Part shown: positions 37,120 through 47,109 of the stretch, piece after piece
Layout of the letters: each line of letters begins with the position of its first letter
Numbering within the stretch: the stretch's first letter is position 1
DNA from: Rhodosalinus sediminis
GTDB lineage: Bacteria; Pseudomonadota; Alphaproteobacteria; Rhodobacterales; Rhodobacteraceae
Reading direction: 5' to 3'
Length of the DNA: 64,000 nt
NCBI RefSeq assembly: GCF_003385555.1
Contig: NZ_QOHR01000003.1
Location: 34,775 to 98,774, forward strand
Notes under the pieces: model-generated
Seen by the model: only the letters and a program-made list of their open reading frames with translations
What the model was told of the DNA's origin: nothing
The model's database searches: none
Position numbers and translations under genes: made by a program

Positions 37120-38423
37120 GCCGCCGCCCTCCCGTGGTCGCGGGCGATCGGGCAGCAGCCCTCGCGCACATGCGCCTCGAAGAGGTCGCGGAAGCGGGCG
37201 AGGCCGGTGCCCAGCGGGCTCATCGCGCCGCCCATCAGGTCGCAGAAGCTGCGGCCGCGCGGGCCGGCGACCTCCACCGTCATCTGCAGCACGTCGAGAT
37301 CCTCCATCCGCGCGCGCCCGGCCTCGAGGTCGGCCATGATCTTCGCCACCCAGGGCAGCCCGTCGCGGCAGGGCGTGCACCAGCCGCAGCTTTCGCGGGC
37401 GTAGAAGGCCATGTGCCGCGCGATCACGCCGACCGGGCAGGCCGTCTCGTCCAGAACGATCATCGTGCCGGTGCCGAACATGCTGCCCGCCTGCGCCACG
37501 TGGCCGAAGTCGAGCGGCAGATCGAGCGCGTCCGGTTCGAGAAACCCGCTCGCGCCCCCGCCGGGCTGGAAGCACCTGAGCCGCCCGTTGCCCGAGACGC
37601 CGCCGGCGCGCGCGATCAGCTCGCGCGCCGTGGTGCCCATCGGCGCCTCGATCACCTGCGGGCGGTGCACCCGGCCGGAGACGGCGAAGACCTTGGTGCC
37701 GCCCTCATTGGTGCGCGACAGCGACTGGAACCACTGCGGGCCGTTCGCCACGATCGGCCCGACGCAGGAGACCGTCTCGACGTTGTTCACCGTCGTCGGC
37801 CGCCCCCAGAGCCCCGACTGCGCCGGAAACGGCGGGCGCTTGCGCGGGACGGCGCGCTTGCCCTCCAGCGCCTCGATCAGCGCGGTTTCCTCGCCTACGA
37901 TGTAGCGCCCGGCGGAGGGGTGGACCCACATCTTCAGGTCGCGCCCGGTGCCGAGCACGTCGCGGCCGAGGTAGCCCGCCTCCTCCGCCTCCGCGATGGC
38001 GCGCGAGACGTTGCGGATCGCGTCGCGGTAGGCGTCGCGGATAAGGATCACGACCTCGTCGCAATGGGTGGCGTAGGCGGCGAGGATCGCGCCCTCGATC
38101 AACTGGTGCGGCAGCGCCTCCAAGAGGATGCGGTCCTTGAAGGCGCCCGGCTCCATCTCGTCGCCGTTGACGATGAAGTAGCTCGGGCCGTCGCCGGGCG
38201 CCGCGCCGCGCTTCGGCATGAAGCGCCACTTCTTCGCCGCCGGAAAGCCCGCGCCGCCGCGCCCGTTGAGCGCGGCCTCGTCCACCATGTCGAGCACGCG
38301 CTCGGGCGAAAGCTCCCTGAGCCCGCGCTCCACGGCCTCGTAGCCTCCAAGGGCCTTCCATTCCTCCAGCGTGTGCGGCCTCCGGTCGGGGCGCGCACGG
38401 CCCGTGAGCGGCTTCTCCGTCAT
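37116..38423 (-). CDS. nuoF: NADH-quinone oxidoreductase subunit F
   Basis: A 435-residue subunit that binds NADH, FMN and cluster N3. The NADH/FMN loop is LNGRGGAGFPAAKKWRF, and the FMN site is NGDEMEPGAFKDR. The cluster ligands are in ESCGWCTPCRDG plus a downstream Cys (RSFCDLMGGA). It overlaps nuoE and nuoG by 4 nt on each side. Confidence 0.96.
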   Translation of the reverse strand: MTEKPLTGRARPDRRPHTLEEWKALGGYEAVERGLRELSPERVLDMVDEAALNGRGGAGFPAAKKWRFMPKRGAAPGDGPSYFIVNGDEMEPGAFKDRILLEALPHQLIEGAILAAYATHCDEVVILIRDAYRDAIRNVSRAIAEAEEAGYLGRDVLGTGRDLKMWVHPSAGRYIVGEETALIEALEGKRAVPRKRPPFPAQSGLWGRPTTVNNVETVSCVGPIVANGPQWFQSLSRTNEGGTKVFAVSGRVHRPQVIEAPMGTTARELIARAGGVSGNGRLRCFQPGGGASGFLEPDALDLPLDFGHVAQAGSMFGTGTMIVLDETACPVGVIARHMAFYARESCGWCTPCRDGLPWVAKIMADLEAGRARMEDLDVLQMTVEVAGPRGRSFCDLMGGAMSPLGTGLARFRDLFEAHVREGCCPIARDHGRAAA

Positions 38424-38896
38424 CGCGCGTCCTCCCCGAAGAGCGTGTCCAGATCGTCGGGCGAGAGCGGGCCGACGAGCTTCCGGTCGCGCCCGATCAC
38501 CGCGGCGGGTGCGTGGTCGCAGCCGCCGACGCAGCAGATGTTGACGAGGGTGTATTGCCCGTCCGGCGTCGTTTGGCCGAAGCCGATGCCGAGCCGCTCC
38601 ATCACGCGGTCGCGCACGGCCTCGCCCCCGTTCAGCCAGCAGGACGCACCGTCGCAGAGCAGGATCAGTTTCTCGCCCACCGGCTGGCGGAAGATCAGCG
38701 AGAAGAAGGTCGCGACGTCCTCCATCTCGGCGGTGGTGACGCCGAGGGTGGCCGCGGCCTCCTCCAGGTGGGCGTCGGAGACCCAGCCGTGCTCCAGCTG
38801 GATCAGGCGCAGGCTCTCGACCATGGCCGCGCGCGGGCCGCCGTGGTGATCGCGGGCCTCCTCGATGGCGGCTATCAGCTCGCTGGACAGGCTCAT
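38420..38896 (-). CDS. nuoE: NADH-quinone oxidoreductase subunit E
   Basis: A 158-residue thioredoxin-like 2Fe-2S subunit (cluster N1a). Ligand pairs are CDGASC and CCVGGC, about 40 residues apart. The N-terminal helical part ([20 protein letters not shown]) is typical. It overlaps nuoCD and nuoF as ATGA. Confidence 0.95.
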   Translation of the reverse strand: MSLSSELIAAIEEARDHHGGPRAAMVESLRLIQLEHGWVSDAHLEEAAATLGVTTAEMEDVATFFSLIFRQPVGEKLILLCDGASCWLNGGEAVRDRVMERLGIGFGQTTPDGQYTLVNICCVGGCDHAPAAVIGRDRKLVGPLSPDDLDTLFGEDAR

Positions 38897-40686
38897 TTGT
38901 CGACATCCGACATGACGTGGTCGATCGAGGCGAGGTACATGATGAAATCCGCGACGGTCATGCCCGGCGCGACCTCGGCGATCGGCTGGAGATTGGCGAA
39001 GGAGGGCGTGCGGATGCGGGTGCGGTAGGACCCGCCCTCGCCGTCCGAGACGATGGAATACTGCGTGAAGCCGCGCGCCGACTCGACCTGCCCCGTCGCC
39101 TCGCCCGCGGGCACCCGCGTGCCCCAGCCGGTGCCGACGAAGTGATGGATCAGCGTCTCGATGTCGTGCAGCGTGCGCTCGCGCGGCGGCGGGAACGCGA
39201 GCGGGTGGTCCGCCTTGATCGGCCCCTCCGGCATCCGCTCGAGGCACTGGCGGATGATCCGCAGCGACTGGCGCATCTCCTCGACGCGCACGCGCGTGCG
39301 GGCGTAGATGTCGCCCGCCTCCTCGACCGGCACGTCGAACTCGTATTTCTCGTAGCCCGAGTAGGGCCGCAGCTTGCGCATGTCCCACGGCATCCCCGCG
39401 GCGCGCAGGTGCGGGCCGGTCGCGGACCACTTGAGGCAGGTCCCGGCGTCGTAGACGGCGACGCCCCGCGTCCGGGCCTGAAAGAGCTCGGAGCGCATGA
39501 CCATGCCCTCGTACTGGTCGAGCCGCTTCGGCATCCAGTCGAGGAAGTCGCGCACCAGCCCGTCCCAGCCCGTGGGCAGGTCCATCGCCACGCCGCCGAT
39601 GCGGAAGAAGGCCGGGTGCATCCGCGCGCCGGTGATCGCCTCGATCACCTTGTAGGCCTTCTCGCGGTCCACGAACATGTAGAAGATCGGGGACATCGCG
39701 CCGGTGTCCTGCGCGAGCGTGCCGTAGAACAGAAGATGCGAGGTAATGCGGAAGAACTCCGACAGCATCACCCGGATGCACTGCGCGCGCTCGGGCACCT
39801 CGATGCCGCAGAGTTTCTCTACGGCCAGCAGATACGGCATCTCGGAGATGACGCCGCCGAGGTAGTCGATCCGGTCGGTGTAGGGGATGAAGCCGTGCCA
39901 GGTCTGGCGCTCGGCCATCTTCTCGGCCCCGCGGTGGTGGTAGCCGAGATCGGGCCAGGCCCAGACGATCTCCTCCCCGTCGAGGCCGAGCACGATGCGG
40001 AACACCCCGTGCGTCGAGGGGTGGTGCGGGCCGAGGTTGAGCGTCATGAGCTCCACCCCGTCGCGCTCCGTCGGCAGGCCGAGCTCGGCGGGGTCGATGG
40101 TGTTCGCCGCCTCGGTCTCCGCGAAGCTCTCGGGCGTCATGCGGAAGGGCGGCGTCTCCGTCGCGCGGGCGTGGTGCGACTTGCGCAGCGGGTGCCCGTC
40201 CCAGTCGTTCGGCATGTAGATGCGCCGCAGGGTCGGGTGCCCCTCGAACCGCACGCCGTACATGTCGAAGGCTTCGCGCTCGTACCAGTTCGCGCCGGGA
40301 TAGACCGGCGTGACCGAGGGCGCGACAGGCGCGGCCGCGTCGCAGGCGAGCTTGAGGCGCACGTCGGCGTTGCGCTCGGGCGAGATCAGGTGGCTCGCCA
40401 CCGTCACGCCCGAGGCGGGCTGCCCGGCGCGGTGGTGGCGCGCCGTCTCGTCGATGCCCCAGAGATCGGCGAGCAGCGTGAAGGGCCGCTCCATCCCGCG
40501 CAGGACGCGGTGCGCCTCGACCCAGTCCCCGGGCGCGATCCAGAGGACGGGGACCCCCTCGCCGGTCTCCTGTTCGGCGATCACGCGCGGCCCGAGCGCT
40601 TGCCGCACCGCGGCGGCGGTCTCGGGCGCAGCATCGGGCGCAGCATCGGGCGCGGCGAGACGCGGGGGGGACTGCATCTCGGTCAT
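38893..40686 (-). CDS. nuoCD: NADH-quinone oxidoreductase fused subunits C/D
   Basis: A 597-residue single polypeptide. Residues ~20-190 are NuoC (30 kDa type; [19 protein letters not shown] then [20 protein letters not shown]). Residues ~215-597 are NuoD ([52 protein letters not shown]). No stop lies between, so the subunits are fused as in E. coli. An Ala-Pro-Asp repeat ([11 protein letters not shown]) sits near the N-terminus. NuoD lines the quinone site with NuoB. Confidence 0.96.
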   Translation of the reverse strand: MTEMQSPPRLAAPDAAPDAAPETAAAVRQALGPRVIAEQETGEGVPVLWIAPGDWVEAHRVLRGMERPFTLLADLWGIDETARHHRAGQPASGVTVASHLISPERNADVRLKLACDAAAPVAPSVTPVYPGANWYEREAFDMYGVRFEGHPTLRRIYMPNDWDGHPLRKSHHARATETPPFRMTPESFAETEAANTIDPAELGLPTERDGVELMTLNLGPHHPSTHGVFRIVLGLDGEEIVWAWPDLGYHHRGAEKMAERQTWHGFIPYTDRIDYLGGVISEMPYLLAVEKLCGIEVPERAQCIRVMLSEFFRITSHLLFYGTLAQDTGAMSPIFYMFVDREKAYKVIEAITGARMHPAFFRIGGVAMDLPTGWDGLVRDFLDWMPKRLDQYEGMVMRSELFQARTRGVAVYDAGTCLKWSATGPHLRAAGMPWDMRKLRPYSGYEKYEFDVPVEEAGDIYARTRVRVEEMRQSLRIIRQCLERMPEGPIKADHPLAFPPPRERTLHDIETLIHHFVGTGWGTRVPAGEATGQVESARGFTQYSIVSDGEGGSYRTRIRTPSFANLQPIAEVAPGMTVADFIMYLASIDHVMSDVDK

Positions 40687-41291
40687 GGCGCCTCCGGATC
40701 GTCGAGATCGCGGACGGACATGCGCGCGTCGTGCAGCCGGTCCTTGCGCGGCTCGGGCTCGAAGCGCGGGGCCGGACCGCCGCCCATCGTGATGCCGAGC
40801 GGGCGGCTCTCGGTGCCCACCTTCTGTTGCAAGAGGAGCATCGCGTCGAGCACCTGATCGGGCCGCGGCGGGCAGCCGGGGATGTAGACATCCACCGGCA
40901 GGAAGGAATCGACCCCCTGCACCACGGAATAGATGTCGTACATGCCGCCCGAGTTCGCGCAGGCGCCCATCGAGATCACCCAGCGCGGCGGCTGCATCTG
41001 CTCGTAGAGCCGCTTGAGCGGCGCGGCCATCTTCAGGAACACGGTGCCCGAGACGATCAGCAGGTCGGCCTGCCGGGGCGTGGAGCGGATGACCTCCGCG
41101 CCGAAGCGCGCCTGATCGTAGACCGGCGTCAGCGCGCTCGCCATCTCGACGTAGCAGCACGACAGGCCGAAGTTGAACGGCCAGAAGCTGTTCTTGCGCG
41201 ACCAGGCCACCAGATCGTCGAGCCGCGCGAAGAGTTGCCCGGCGGCCATGCCGACGCCCGGCGGCGGGGCGTTGCGGGGATCCTCGGTCAT
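40683..41291 (-). CDS. nuoB: NADH-quinone oxidoreductase subunit B
   Basis: A 202-residue subunit with the terminal 4Fe-4S cluster N2. The tandem Cys is in [13 protein letters not shown], and the remaining ligands are in [13 protein letters not shown] and [10 protein letters not shown]. The C-terminus beyond residue ~160 is variable. It overlaps nuoA and nuoCD as ATGA. Confidence 0.96.
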   Translation of the reverse strand: MTEDPRNAPPPGVGMAAGQLFARLDDLVAWSRKNSFWPFNFGLSCCYVEMASALTPVYDQARFGAEVIRSTPRQADLLIVSGTVFLKMAAPLKRLYEQMQPPRWVISMGACANSGGMYDIYSVVQGVDSFLPVDVYIPGCPPRPDQVLDAMLLLQQKVGTESRPLGITMGGGPAPRFEPEPRKDRLHDARMSVRDLDDPEAP

Positions 41292-41686
41292 GCCGCGCCT
41301 CCTCTGCTTTTCGCGCCCACGTCGAGCGCCCCGTCCGCCCAGAGGTAGAAGAGCGCCGCGAGCAGGACGGCGATGAACACCCCCGCCGAGACGAGCCCCG
41401 CGAGCCCGGCCGCCGGCGCCGACATCGCCCATGTGAAGAGGACCGCCGCCTCGAAATCGAAGATCACGAAGAAGGCGGCGATCTGGAAATACGACGCCGG
41501 GACCGGCGCCACCGCGGCGCCGGCGGCGGGCGCGCCGCTCTCGTAGATGCCGAAGGCGCCGACGGCGCCGCCCGGCGCGCGCAGCACGCGAGCGAGCAGC
41601 AGCGCCACCGCCACAGTGACCGCCGCGGCGGCCGCGTGCACCGCGAGCGCCAGCCTCGGATCGAGCGGGATGAAAGCCTCTGGCAC
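41288..41686 (-). CDS. nuoA: NADH-quinone oxidoreductase subunit A
   Basis: A 132-residue membrane subunit with three helices, the first gene of the nuo operon. Conserved segment: [19 protein letters not shown] (Asp/Glu in helix 2) preceded by the loop GIYESGAP; the more usual 'YECG' Cys is replaced by Ser here. The upstream region contains an FNR-type box about 100 bp before the start. Confidence 0.92.
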   Translation of the reverse strand: MPEAFIPLDPRLALAVHAAAAAVTVAVALLLARVLRAPGGAVGAFGIYESGAPAAGAAVAPVPASYFQIAAFFVIFDFEAAVLFTWAMSAPAAGLAGLVSAGVFIAVLLAALFYLWADGALDVGAKSRGGAA

Positions 41687-42043
41687 GGCGCCTCCGGTGT
41701 CGGTTGTGGCGCGACCGGACCGCCTGTCGGACTGCCGGGGGCCGGGCGCTCTGCCGGCATGTCACGCCCCCGGATGCCCAACTTTGAGGCAGATCAAATG
41801 ACTGAACGTAAAGGGTTTTGTATTCCTTTGCATACCGAATGGCTGCCCCTGCGTCACCTCTGGCCGCGCGGCCGCCACGGCGAAGGTGCACGGTCAATAC
41901 AGCAAGGCGCGCGTGCGGTGCGGTGGCCGGGCGGGGGCCGGGGGCGCGCGCCGCTCGCGGCGAAAGCGCGCCGACCGGCCCTGCGACGAGCCGCCACCCC
42001 CCGGCCGACGCGGCGCGGCGCGCGCGGGGCGATCCCGGGCGAC
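41687..42043. other. Intergenic region between nuoA and choV
   Basis: About 357 bp without a gene. The AT-richer central part (41780-41850) holds the FNR-type box and must contain the nuo promoter reading leftward. The rest, toward choV, is GC-rich low-complexity sequence that follows the choV stop; I see no clear terminator there. Short frames on both strands have no coding character. Confidence 0.7.
41784..41797 (-). promoter_or_regulatory. FNR/FnrL-type binding site upstream of nuo
   Basis: TTGAGGCAGATCAA, that is TTGA-N6-TCAA (flanked by T and A to give TTTGA-N6-TCAAA). This is 9 of 10 to the consensus TTGAT-N4-ATCAA. It lies 98 bp before the nuoA ATG. FNR-family regulators bind such sites when oxygen is low; FnrL is the Rhodobacterales member. 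The site fits anaerobic or microaerobic control of this operon, but activation versus repression is not visible. Confidence 0.7.
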
Positions 42044-43078
42044 TCAGCCCTCGCCGCGCGGGTCCAGAAGGCGGGCGAGAATGCTCTCGGCGCTGACGCG
42101 GCCGATCACCCGGCCGTCGCGCGCCACGGCCACCGGCCCGCCGGCGCGCTGCACCGCGTCCATCGCCGCGCGCACCGGCGCCTCGGGGGCGAGCGGCGCG
42201 GCGCCCTCCACGGCGGCGCCCTGCTCCATGACGTCCGCCGCCGAGAGCACGCCGAGCGGGTTCATGTGCGCCACGAAGTCCGCGACGTAGTCGGTGCGCG
42301 GGTTGGTGAAGATGTCCTGCGGCGGCCCGGCCTGCACGACGCGTCCGCCCTCCATGATGGCGATGTGATCGCCCAGCTTGAACGCCTCGTCGAGATCGTG
42401 GGACACGAAGACGATCGTGCGCCTGAGCCGTTCCTGAAGCTCCAGAAGCTCGTCCTGAAGCCGCGTGCGGATCAGCGGGTCGAGCGCCGAGAAGGGCTCG
42501 TCCATCAGGAGAATCGGCGCGTCGGTGGCGAAGGCGCGGGCGAGGCCCACCCGCTGCTGCATGCCCCCCGACAGCTCGGCGACGCGGCGCTCGCCCCAGT
42601 CGGCGAGGCCGACGAGCTCGAGCTGGCGGTCGACGCGCTCCCGCCGCTCGGCGCGCGGCAGCCCGGCGAGCTCGAGCCCGAGGCCCACGTTCTCGCGCAC
42701 GCTGCGCCAGGGCAGCAGGCCGAACTGCTGAAAGACCATGGCGACGTGGCGCTGGCGCATCCGGCGCAGCGTCGCGGCGTCGGCGGCGGTGATGTCGACC
42801 ATCGCCTCCCCGTCGCTCACGCGCACCGCGCCCCGCGTCACCGGGTTGAGCCCGTTGACCGCGCGCAGGAGCGTGGACTTGCCCGAACCCGACAGCCCCA
42901 TGAGCACGAGGATCTGGCCCTCCTCCACGGCGAGCGAGCAGTCGTGCACGCCGAGCACCTGCCCGGTCTCGGCCTGGATCTCGCCGCGCGCGCGGCCGGC
43001 GTCCATCAGCGGCAGCGCGCGCTCCGGCGCCGGGCCGAAGACGATCGAGACCCGGTCGAATTCCACCGCGCGGCTCAT
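42044..43078 (-). CDS. choV: Choline/glycine betaine ABC transporter ATP-binding protein
   Basis: A 344-residue ATPase of the ProV/OpuAA type. Walker [18 protein letters not shown]-loop [10 protein letters not shown], signature [15 protein letters not shown], Walker [16 protein letters not shown] and switch His VSHDLDEA. The C-terminal ~75 residues are CBS-like ([20 protein letters not shown]), as in osmotically regulated ProV. It overlaps choW by 4 nt. Placed beside betIBA, it most likely imports choline. Confidence 0.93.
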   Translation of the reverse strand: MSRAVEFDRVSIVFGPAPERALPLMDAGRARGEIQAETGQVLGVHDCSLAVEEGQILVLMGLSGSGKSTLLRAVNGLNPVTRGAVRVSDGEAMVDITAADAATLRRMRQRHVAMVFQQFGLLPWRSVRENVGLGLELAGLPRAERRERVDRQLELVGLADWGERRVAELSGGMQQRVGLARAFATDAPILLMDEPFSALDPLIRTRLQDELLELQERLRRTIVFVSHDLDEAFKLGDHIAIMEGGRVVQAGPPQDIFTNPRTDYVADFVAHMNPLGVLSAADVMEQGAAVEGAAPLAPEAPVRAAMDAVQRAGGPVAVARDGRVIGRVSAESILARLLDPRGEG

Positions 43079-43908
43079 TTGCGGTCCGCCCGGAGCATCC
43101 GGTCGAGCACGATGGCGACCACCACGATGATGAAGCCCGACTCGAAGCCGAGCGAGGTGTTGACCTGGTTGAGCGCGCGCACCACCGGCACGCCGAGCCC
43201 GTCGGCCCCCACCAGCGCCGCGATCACCACCATCGAGAGCGACAGCATGATGGTCTGGTTGAGCCCGGTCATGATCTGCGGCAGCGCGTAGGGCAGCTCG
43301 ACCTTCCAGAGCGTCTGGCGCGGCGAGGCGCCGAAGGCCTCCGCCGCCTCCAGAAGCGGCTTCGGCGTCGAGGAGACGCCCAGATGCGTCAGCCGGATCG
43401 GCGCGGGCAGCACGAAGATCACCGTGGCGATCAGGCCGGGAACCATGCCGATGCCGAAGAACACGATGGCCGGGATCAGGTAGACGAAGGGCGGCAGCGT
43501 CTGCATCAGGTCGAGCACCGGGCGCATCGCCGCGTAGAGCCGCGGGCGGTGCGCCGCCGCGATGCCGATGGGCACGCCCACGGCCATGCAGACGAGACAG
43601 GCCGACAAGACGAGCGTGACGCTTTCCAGCGTCTCCTCCCAGTAGCCCTGGTTGAGGATGAAGAGAAAGCCGAGCGCGACCGCGCCCGCGATCTTCCAGC
43701 TGCGCTGCAGCGCGTAGGTCACCGCGACGAACCCCGCCACCACGATCAGCGGATGCGGCGTGGTGAGCGCCCAGAGGATCGCCTCGATCAGCGCGTCGAG
43801 CGCGTCGGCGAGCCCGTCGAAGAACCAGTCCCCGTTGGCCTGCAGCCAGTCGAAGAAATCGCCCGCGGCCTTGCCCACGGGGATCTTGTTGTCCGTCAGC
43901 CAGTCCAA
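43075..43908 (-). CDS. choW: Choline/glycine betaine ABC transporter permease
   Basis: A 277-residue inner-membrane permease of the ProW family. It has an N-terminal amphipathic segment ([20 protein letters not shown]) and about six helices. The EAA loop contacting the ATPase is [20 protein letters not shown]. It follows choX with a 63-bp gap. Confidence 0.93.
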   Translation of the reverse strand: MDWLTDNKIPVGKAAGDFFDWLQANGDWFFDGLADALDALIEAILWALTTPHPLIVVAGFVAVTYALQRSWKIAGAVALGFLFILNQGYWEETLESVTLVLSACLVCMAVGVPIGIAAAHRPRLYAAMRPVLDLMQTLPPFVYLIPAIVFFGIGMVPGLIATVIFVLPAPIRLTHLGVSSTPKPLLEAAEAFGASPRQTLWKVELPYALPQIMTGLNQTIMLSLSMVVIAALVGADGLGVPVVRALNQVNTSLGFESGFIIVVVAIVLDRMLRADRK

Positions 43909-43971
43909 GAGCCCCTCCCGTGCCGGATCGGATCAGGGGGCGGGCGGCCGCGCGGGCCGCCCGCGCGTGGC

Positions 43972-44898
43972 TCAGAGGCCCAGATCGGCGCGCAGCGCCG
44001 CGGCGGCGTCGCCGCCCTCGCGGGTCTCGACGCCCTCGACCCAGCTCATGACGAGGTCGGGGTTCGCGGCCATCCAGGCGCGGGCCGCCTCGGCCGGCTC
44101 GGCGCCGTCGTCGAGGATCGCGCCCATGATCTCGTTCTCCATCGCGAGCGAGAACTCGAGGTTCTCGAGGAACCGACCCACGTTCGGGCATTCCTCGGCG
44201 TAGCCCGCGCGCACGTTGGTGTAGACCGTCGCGCCGCCGAGGTTCGGGCCGAACCAGTCGTCCCCGCCGGTGAGATAGGTCAGGTCGAAGTTCGCGTTCA
44301 TCGGGTGCGGCTCCCAGCCGAGGAACACGATCGGCTCGTCCGAGTTGGAGGCCCGGCGCACCTGCGCGAGCATCCCCTGCTCGGAGCTCTCCACGATGTC
44401 GAAGTCGCCGAGGCCGAAGGCGTCCGCCTCGATCATCTCCATGATCAGGCGGTTGCCGTCGTTGCCGGGCTCGATGCCGTAGATCTCGGCGTCGAGCGCC
44501 TCGGCGTGCTCGGCGATGGCGCCGAAGCTGTCGATGCCGAGCGCGGCGCCGGCGGCGTTGGTGGCGAGCGTGTACTTCGCGCCCTCGAGGTTCGCGCGCA
44601 CCGTCTCGACCGTGCCGTCCTCGCGGTAGGGGGCGATGTCGTTCTCCATCGTCGGCATCCAGTTGCCGAGGAACACGTCCACGTCGCCCTCGGAAAGCGA
44701 GATGTAGGTCACCGGCACCGACAGCACCTTGGTCTCGGTGTCGTAGCCGAGCGCCTGCAGCACCTCGGTCGTCGCGGCGGTGGTGGCGGTGATGTCGGTC
44801 CAGCCGACGTCAGAGAAGACGACGGTCTCGCACTCGGCCAGCGCCGGGCCGGCGGCGGCCGTGACGGCGAGGGCGGAAAGGGTCGTTCGCAGGGTCAT
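43972..44898 (-). CDS. choX: Choline-binding periplasmic protein
   Basis: A 308-residue substrate-binding protein of the OpuAC/ProX fold. The signal peptide is residues 1-21 (cleavage after ALA). Aromatic and acidic residues in FSDVGWTDITATTA, FLGNWMPTMENDI, PGNDGNR and FLGWEPHPMN form the trimethylammonium-binding aromatic box characteristic of ChoX. The lead gene of the divergent choXWV operon, its promoter lies next to the BetI operator. Confidence 0.92.
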   Translation of the reverse strand: MTLRTTLSALAVTAAAGPALAECETVVFSDVGWTDITATTAATTEVLQALGYDTETKVLSVPVTYISLSEGDVDVFLGNWMPTMENDIAPYREDGTVETVRANLEGAKYTLATNAAGAALGIDSFGAIAEHAEALDAEIYGIEPGNDGNRLIMEMIEADAFGLGDFDIVESSEQGMLAQVRRASNSDEPIVFLGWEPHPMNANFDLTYLTGGDDWFGPNLGGATVYTNVRAGYAEECPNVGRFLENLEFSLAMENEIMGAILDDGAEPAEAARAWMAANPDLVMSWVEGVETREGGDAAAALRADLGL

Positions 44899-44930
44899 GT
44901 TCGCATCTCCCGTTGCGTCGTTTGTGGGCG

Positions 44931-44960
44931 TTTTTTATTGATTGACGCGTCAATAAAAAA
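44931..44960. promoter_or_regulatory. Nested palindromic operator between choX and betI (probable BetI site)
   Basis: Outer perfect inverted repeat TTTTTTATTG-N10-CAATAAAAAA (44931-44960) with a nested perfect palindrome ATTGACGCGTCAAT (44941-44954). The centres differ by 2 bp. The TTGATTGAC...GTCAAT core resembles BetI boxes in other proteobacteria. It sits 32 bp upstream of choX and 48 bp upstream of betI, so one bound dimer could repress both transcripts until choline is present. Confidence 0.75.
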
Positions 44961-44968
44961 CCAAATAC

Positions 44969-44983
44969 GGTTGCATTGCAACC
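44969..44983. promoter_or_regulatory. Second palindrome in the choX-betI region
   Basis: GGTTGCA-T-TGCAACC, a perfect 7-bp inverted repeat around one base, 25 bp before the betI ATG and unlike the neighbouring operator in sequence. It could be a second regulator's site or a hairpin in the betI leader. Confidence 0.5.
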
Positions 44984-45008
44984 ATCGAAAACCGCACCCG
45001 GAGCCCGG

Positions 45009-45626
45009 ATGCCCAGGATCGGCATGCAGCCCGTCCGCCGCAAGGCCCTCATCGCGGCGACGATCGACGAGATCGGCGCGCGCGGGTCGCTCGACGTGAC
45101 CGTGGCCCGGATCGCGCGGCGCGCGGGCGTCTCCAGCGCCCTGGCACACCACTACTTCGGCAACAAGGAACAGCTCTTCCTCGCCGCGATGCGCCAGACG
45201 CTGAGCGACTACCGGGCCGAGGTGCGCGCCGGCCTCTCCGCCGCGCGCGGCCCGCGCGGGCGGGTCGAGGCCATCGTGCGCGCGGGATTTTCAGAGGACC
45301 ACTTCCGCCCGGCGGTGCTCGCCGCGTGGCTCAACTTCTACGTCCTCGCCCGCACCTCGCGTCAGGCCGAGCGCCTGCTCACCGTCTATCACCGCCGCAT
45401 CGTGGCGAACCTCTCGCATGCGCTGCGCCCGCTCGCGGGGGACGCGGCCCGCGACATCGCCGAGACGCTCGCGGCGGTGATCGACGGCGTCTACCTGCGC
45501 GAGGGGCTCGGCGAAGGCGCGCCCGACGGCGCGGCCGCGACGCGGCGGGTGCTGGGCGTGCTCGACGCCGAACTCGCGGCCCGGGGCGGGGCGGGGGCCC
45601 AGAACAAGGACCGGACAGGACCATGA
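45009..45626 (+). CDS. betI: HTH-type transcriptional repressor BetI
   Basis: A 205-residue TetR-family regulator. The N-terminal helix-turn-helix is [28 protein letters not shown]. The C-terminal ligand domain has the BetI-typical [14 protein letters not shown] and [12 protein letters not shown]. The start [11 protein letters not shown] matches BetI proteins; an ATG 33 bp upstream is less likely. The stop overlaps betB as ATGA. It probably represses both its own operon and choXWV, released by choline. Confidence 0.93.
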   Translation: MPRIGMQPVRRKALIAATIDEIGARGSLDVTVARIARRAGVSSALAHHYFGNKEQLFLAAMRQTLSDYRAEVRAGLSAARGPRGRVEAIVRAGFSEDHFRPAVLAAWLNFYVLARTSRQAERLLTVYHRRIVANLSHALRPLAGDAARDIAETLAAVIDGVYLREGLGEGAPDGAAATRRVLGVLDAELAARGGAGAQNKDRTGP

Positions 45627-47083
45627 CGAAGACCATCCAGCCCGCGGCGAGCCACCATGTCGGCGGCGCGCCGCTCGAGGACACCGCCGGCGCCGAGATG
45701 CCCGTGATCCATCCCGCCGACGGGCGCGTGATCGCCACCTTGCACGCCGCCACGCCCGCGGTGATCGACCGCGCGCTCGAGAGCGCGCGCGCCGCGCAGG
45801 CGGACTGGGCCGCGCGCAGCGGCACGGAGCGCGGCCGCGTCCTGCGCCGCGCGGCCGACATCATGCGCGACCGCAACCGCGCCCTGAGCGAGATCGAGAC
45901 GCTCGACACCGGCAAGCCGCTGCAGGAGACGCTCGTCGCCGACGCCACCAGCGGAGCGGACGCGCTGGAGTACTTCGGCGGCCTCGCCGCGAGCCTCGCG
46001 GGGCAGCACATCCCGCTCGGCGGGGGCGACTGGGCCTACACGGTGCGCGAGCCGCTGGGCGTCTGCGCCGGGATCGGCGCGTGGAACTACCCCACGCAGA
46101 TCGCCTGCTGGAAGGCCGCGCCGGCGCTCGCCTGCGGCAACGCGATGGTGTTCAAACCCTCCGAGGAGACGCCGCTCTCGGCCCTCGAGGTCGCCGCGAT
46201 CCTGACCGAGGCCGGCGCGCCGCCGGGGCTCTTCAACGTGGTGCAGGGCGCGGGGGAGGTCGGCCACGCCCTCGCCACCGATCCGCGGGTCGCCAAGGTC
46301 TCGCTCACCGGGTCGGTGCCGACCGGACGCAAGGTCTACGCCGCCGCCGCCGAGGGGCTGAAGCACGTCACCATGGAGCTCGGCGGCAAGTCGCCGCTGA
46401 TCGTCTTCGACGACGCCGAGATCGAGGACGCGGTCGGCGGCGCGATCCTCGGCAACTTCTATTCCACCGGGCAGATCTGCTCCAACGGGACGCGGGTCTT
46501 TCTGCACCGCGCCATCCGCGACCGCTTCCTCGAGCGGCTGTGCGCCCGGCTCGAGGGCGTGCGCACGGGCGATCCGCTGGACGAGAGCGTGAACTACGGG
46601 CCGATGATCAGCGCGCGCCAACTGGAGATCGTGCAGGGCTACATCGCAAAGGGCCTCGAGGAGGGCGCGCGCCTCGTCACCGGCGGCCGGCGGCTTCAGC
46701 GCGAGGGCTTCTGGCTGGAGCCCACGGTCTTCGCCGACGTCGCCGACGACATGACCATCGCGCGCGAGGAGATCTTCGGCCCGGTGATGAGCGTTCTGGA
46801 CTTCGACGACGAGGAGGAGGTCGTCGCCCGCGCCAACGCCACCGCCTACGGCCTCTCCGCCGGGGTCTTCACGCGCGACATGACGCGCGCGCACCGGGTG
46901 ATCGGCCGGCTGGAGGCGGGCACCTGCTACGTCAACTCCTACAACGACGCGCCGGTGGAGATGCCCTTCGGCGGCGTGAAGGCCTCGGGCGTCGGGCGGG
47001 AGAACGGGACCGCGGCCATCGAGCACTACTCGCAGCTCAAGTCCGTCTACGTCCGCATGGGCCGCGTCGAGGCCCCCTACTGA
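45623..47083 (+). CDS. betB: Betaine aldehyde dehydrogenase
   Basis: A 486-residue NAD(P)-dependent dehydrogenase, second step from choline to glycine betaine. The catalytic Cys is in [15 protein letters not shown] and the catalytic Glu in [14 protein letters not shown]. Cofactor-binding [14 protein letters not shown] and the substrate region [19 protein letters not shown] are typical of BADH. Length and position between betI and betA are as expected. Confidence 0.96.
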   Translation: MTKTIQPAASHHVGGAPLEDTAGAEMPVIHPADGRVIATLHAATPAVIDRALESARAAQADWAARSGTERGRVLRRAADIMRDRNRALSEIETLDTGKPLQETLVADATSGADALEYFGGLAASLAGQHIPLGGGDWAYTVREPLGVCAGIGAWNYPTQIACWKAAPALACGNAMVFKPSEETPLSALEVAAILTEAGAPPGLFNVVQGAGEVGHALATDPRVAKVSLTGSVPTGRKVYAAAAEGLKHVTMELGGKSPLIVFDDAEIEDAVGGAILGNFYSTGQICSNGTRVFLHRAIRDRFLERLCARLEGVRTGDPLDESVNYGPMISARQLEIVQGYIAKGLEEGARLVTGGRRLQREGFWLEPTVFADVADDMTIAREEIFGPVMSVLDFDDEEEVVARANATAYGLSAGVFTRDMTRAHRVIGRLEAGTCYVNSYNDAPVEMPFGGVKASGVGRENGTAAIEHYSQLKSVYVRMGRVEAPY

Positions 47084-47109
47084 CGCGCCGCCAGACGCCG
47101 GAGACCCTG

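Noticed and set aside
33563..37171. A 1202-codon minus-strand open frame through nuoH and nuoG
   Set aside because: Only its last third is nuoH. The rest is the shifted frame of nuoG, Arg/Ala/Gly-rich, an effect of high GC.
34588..37404. A 938-codon plus-strand open frame opposite nuoG and nuoF
   Set aside because: Antisense shadow of well-identified complex I genes; composition (Arg/Gly/His-rich) is that of GC-rich antisense frames.
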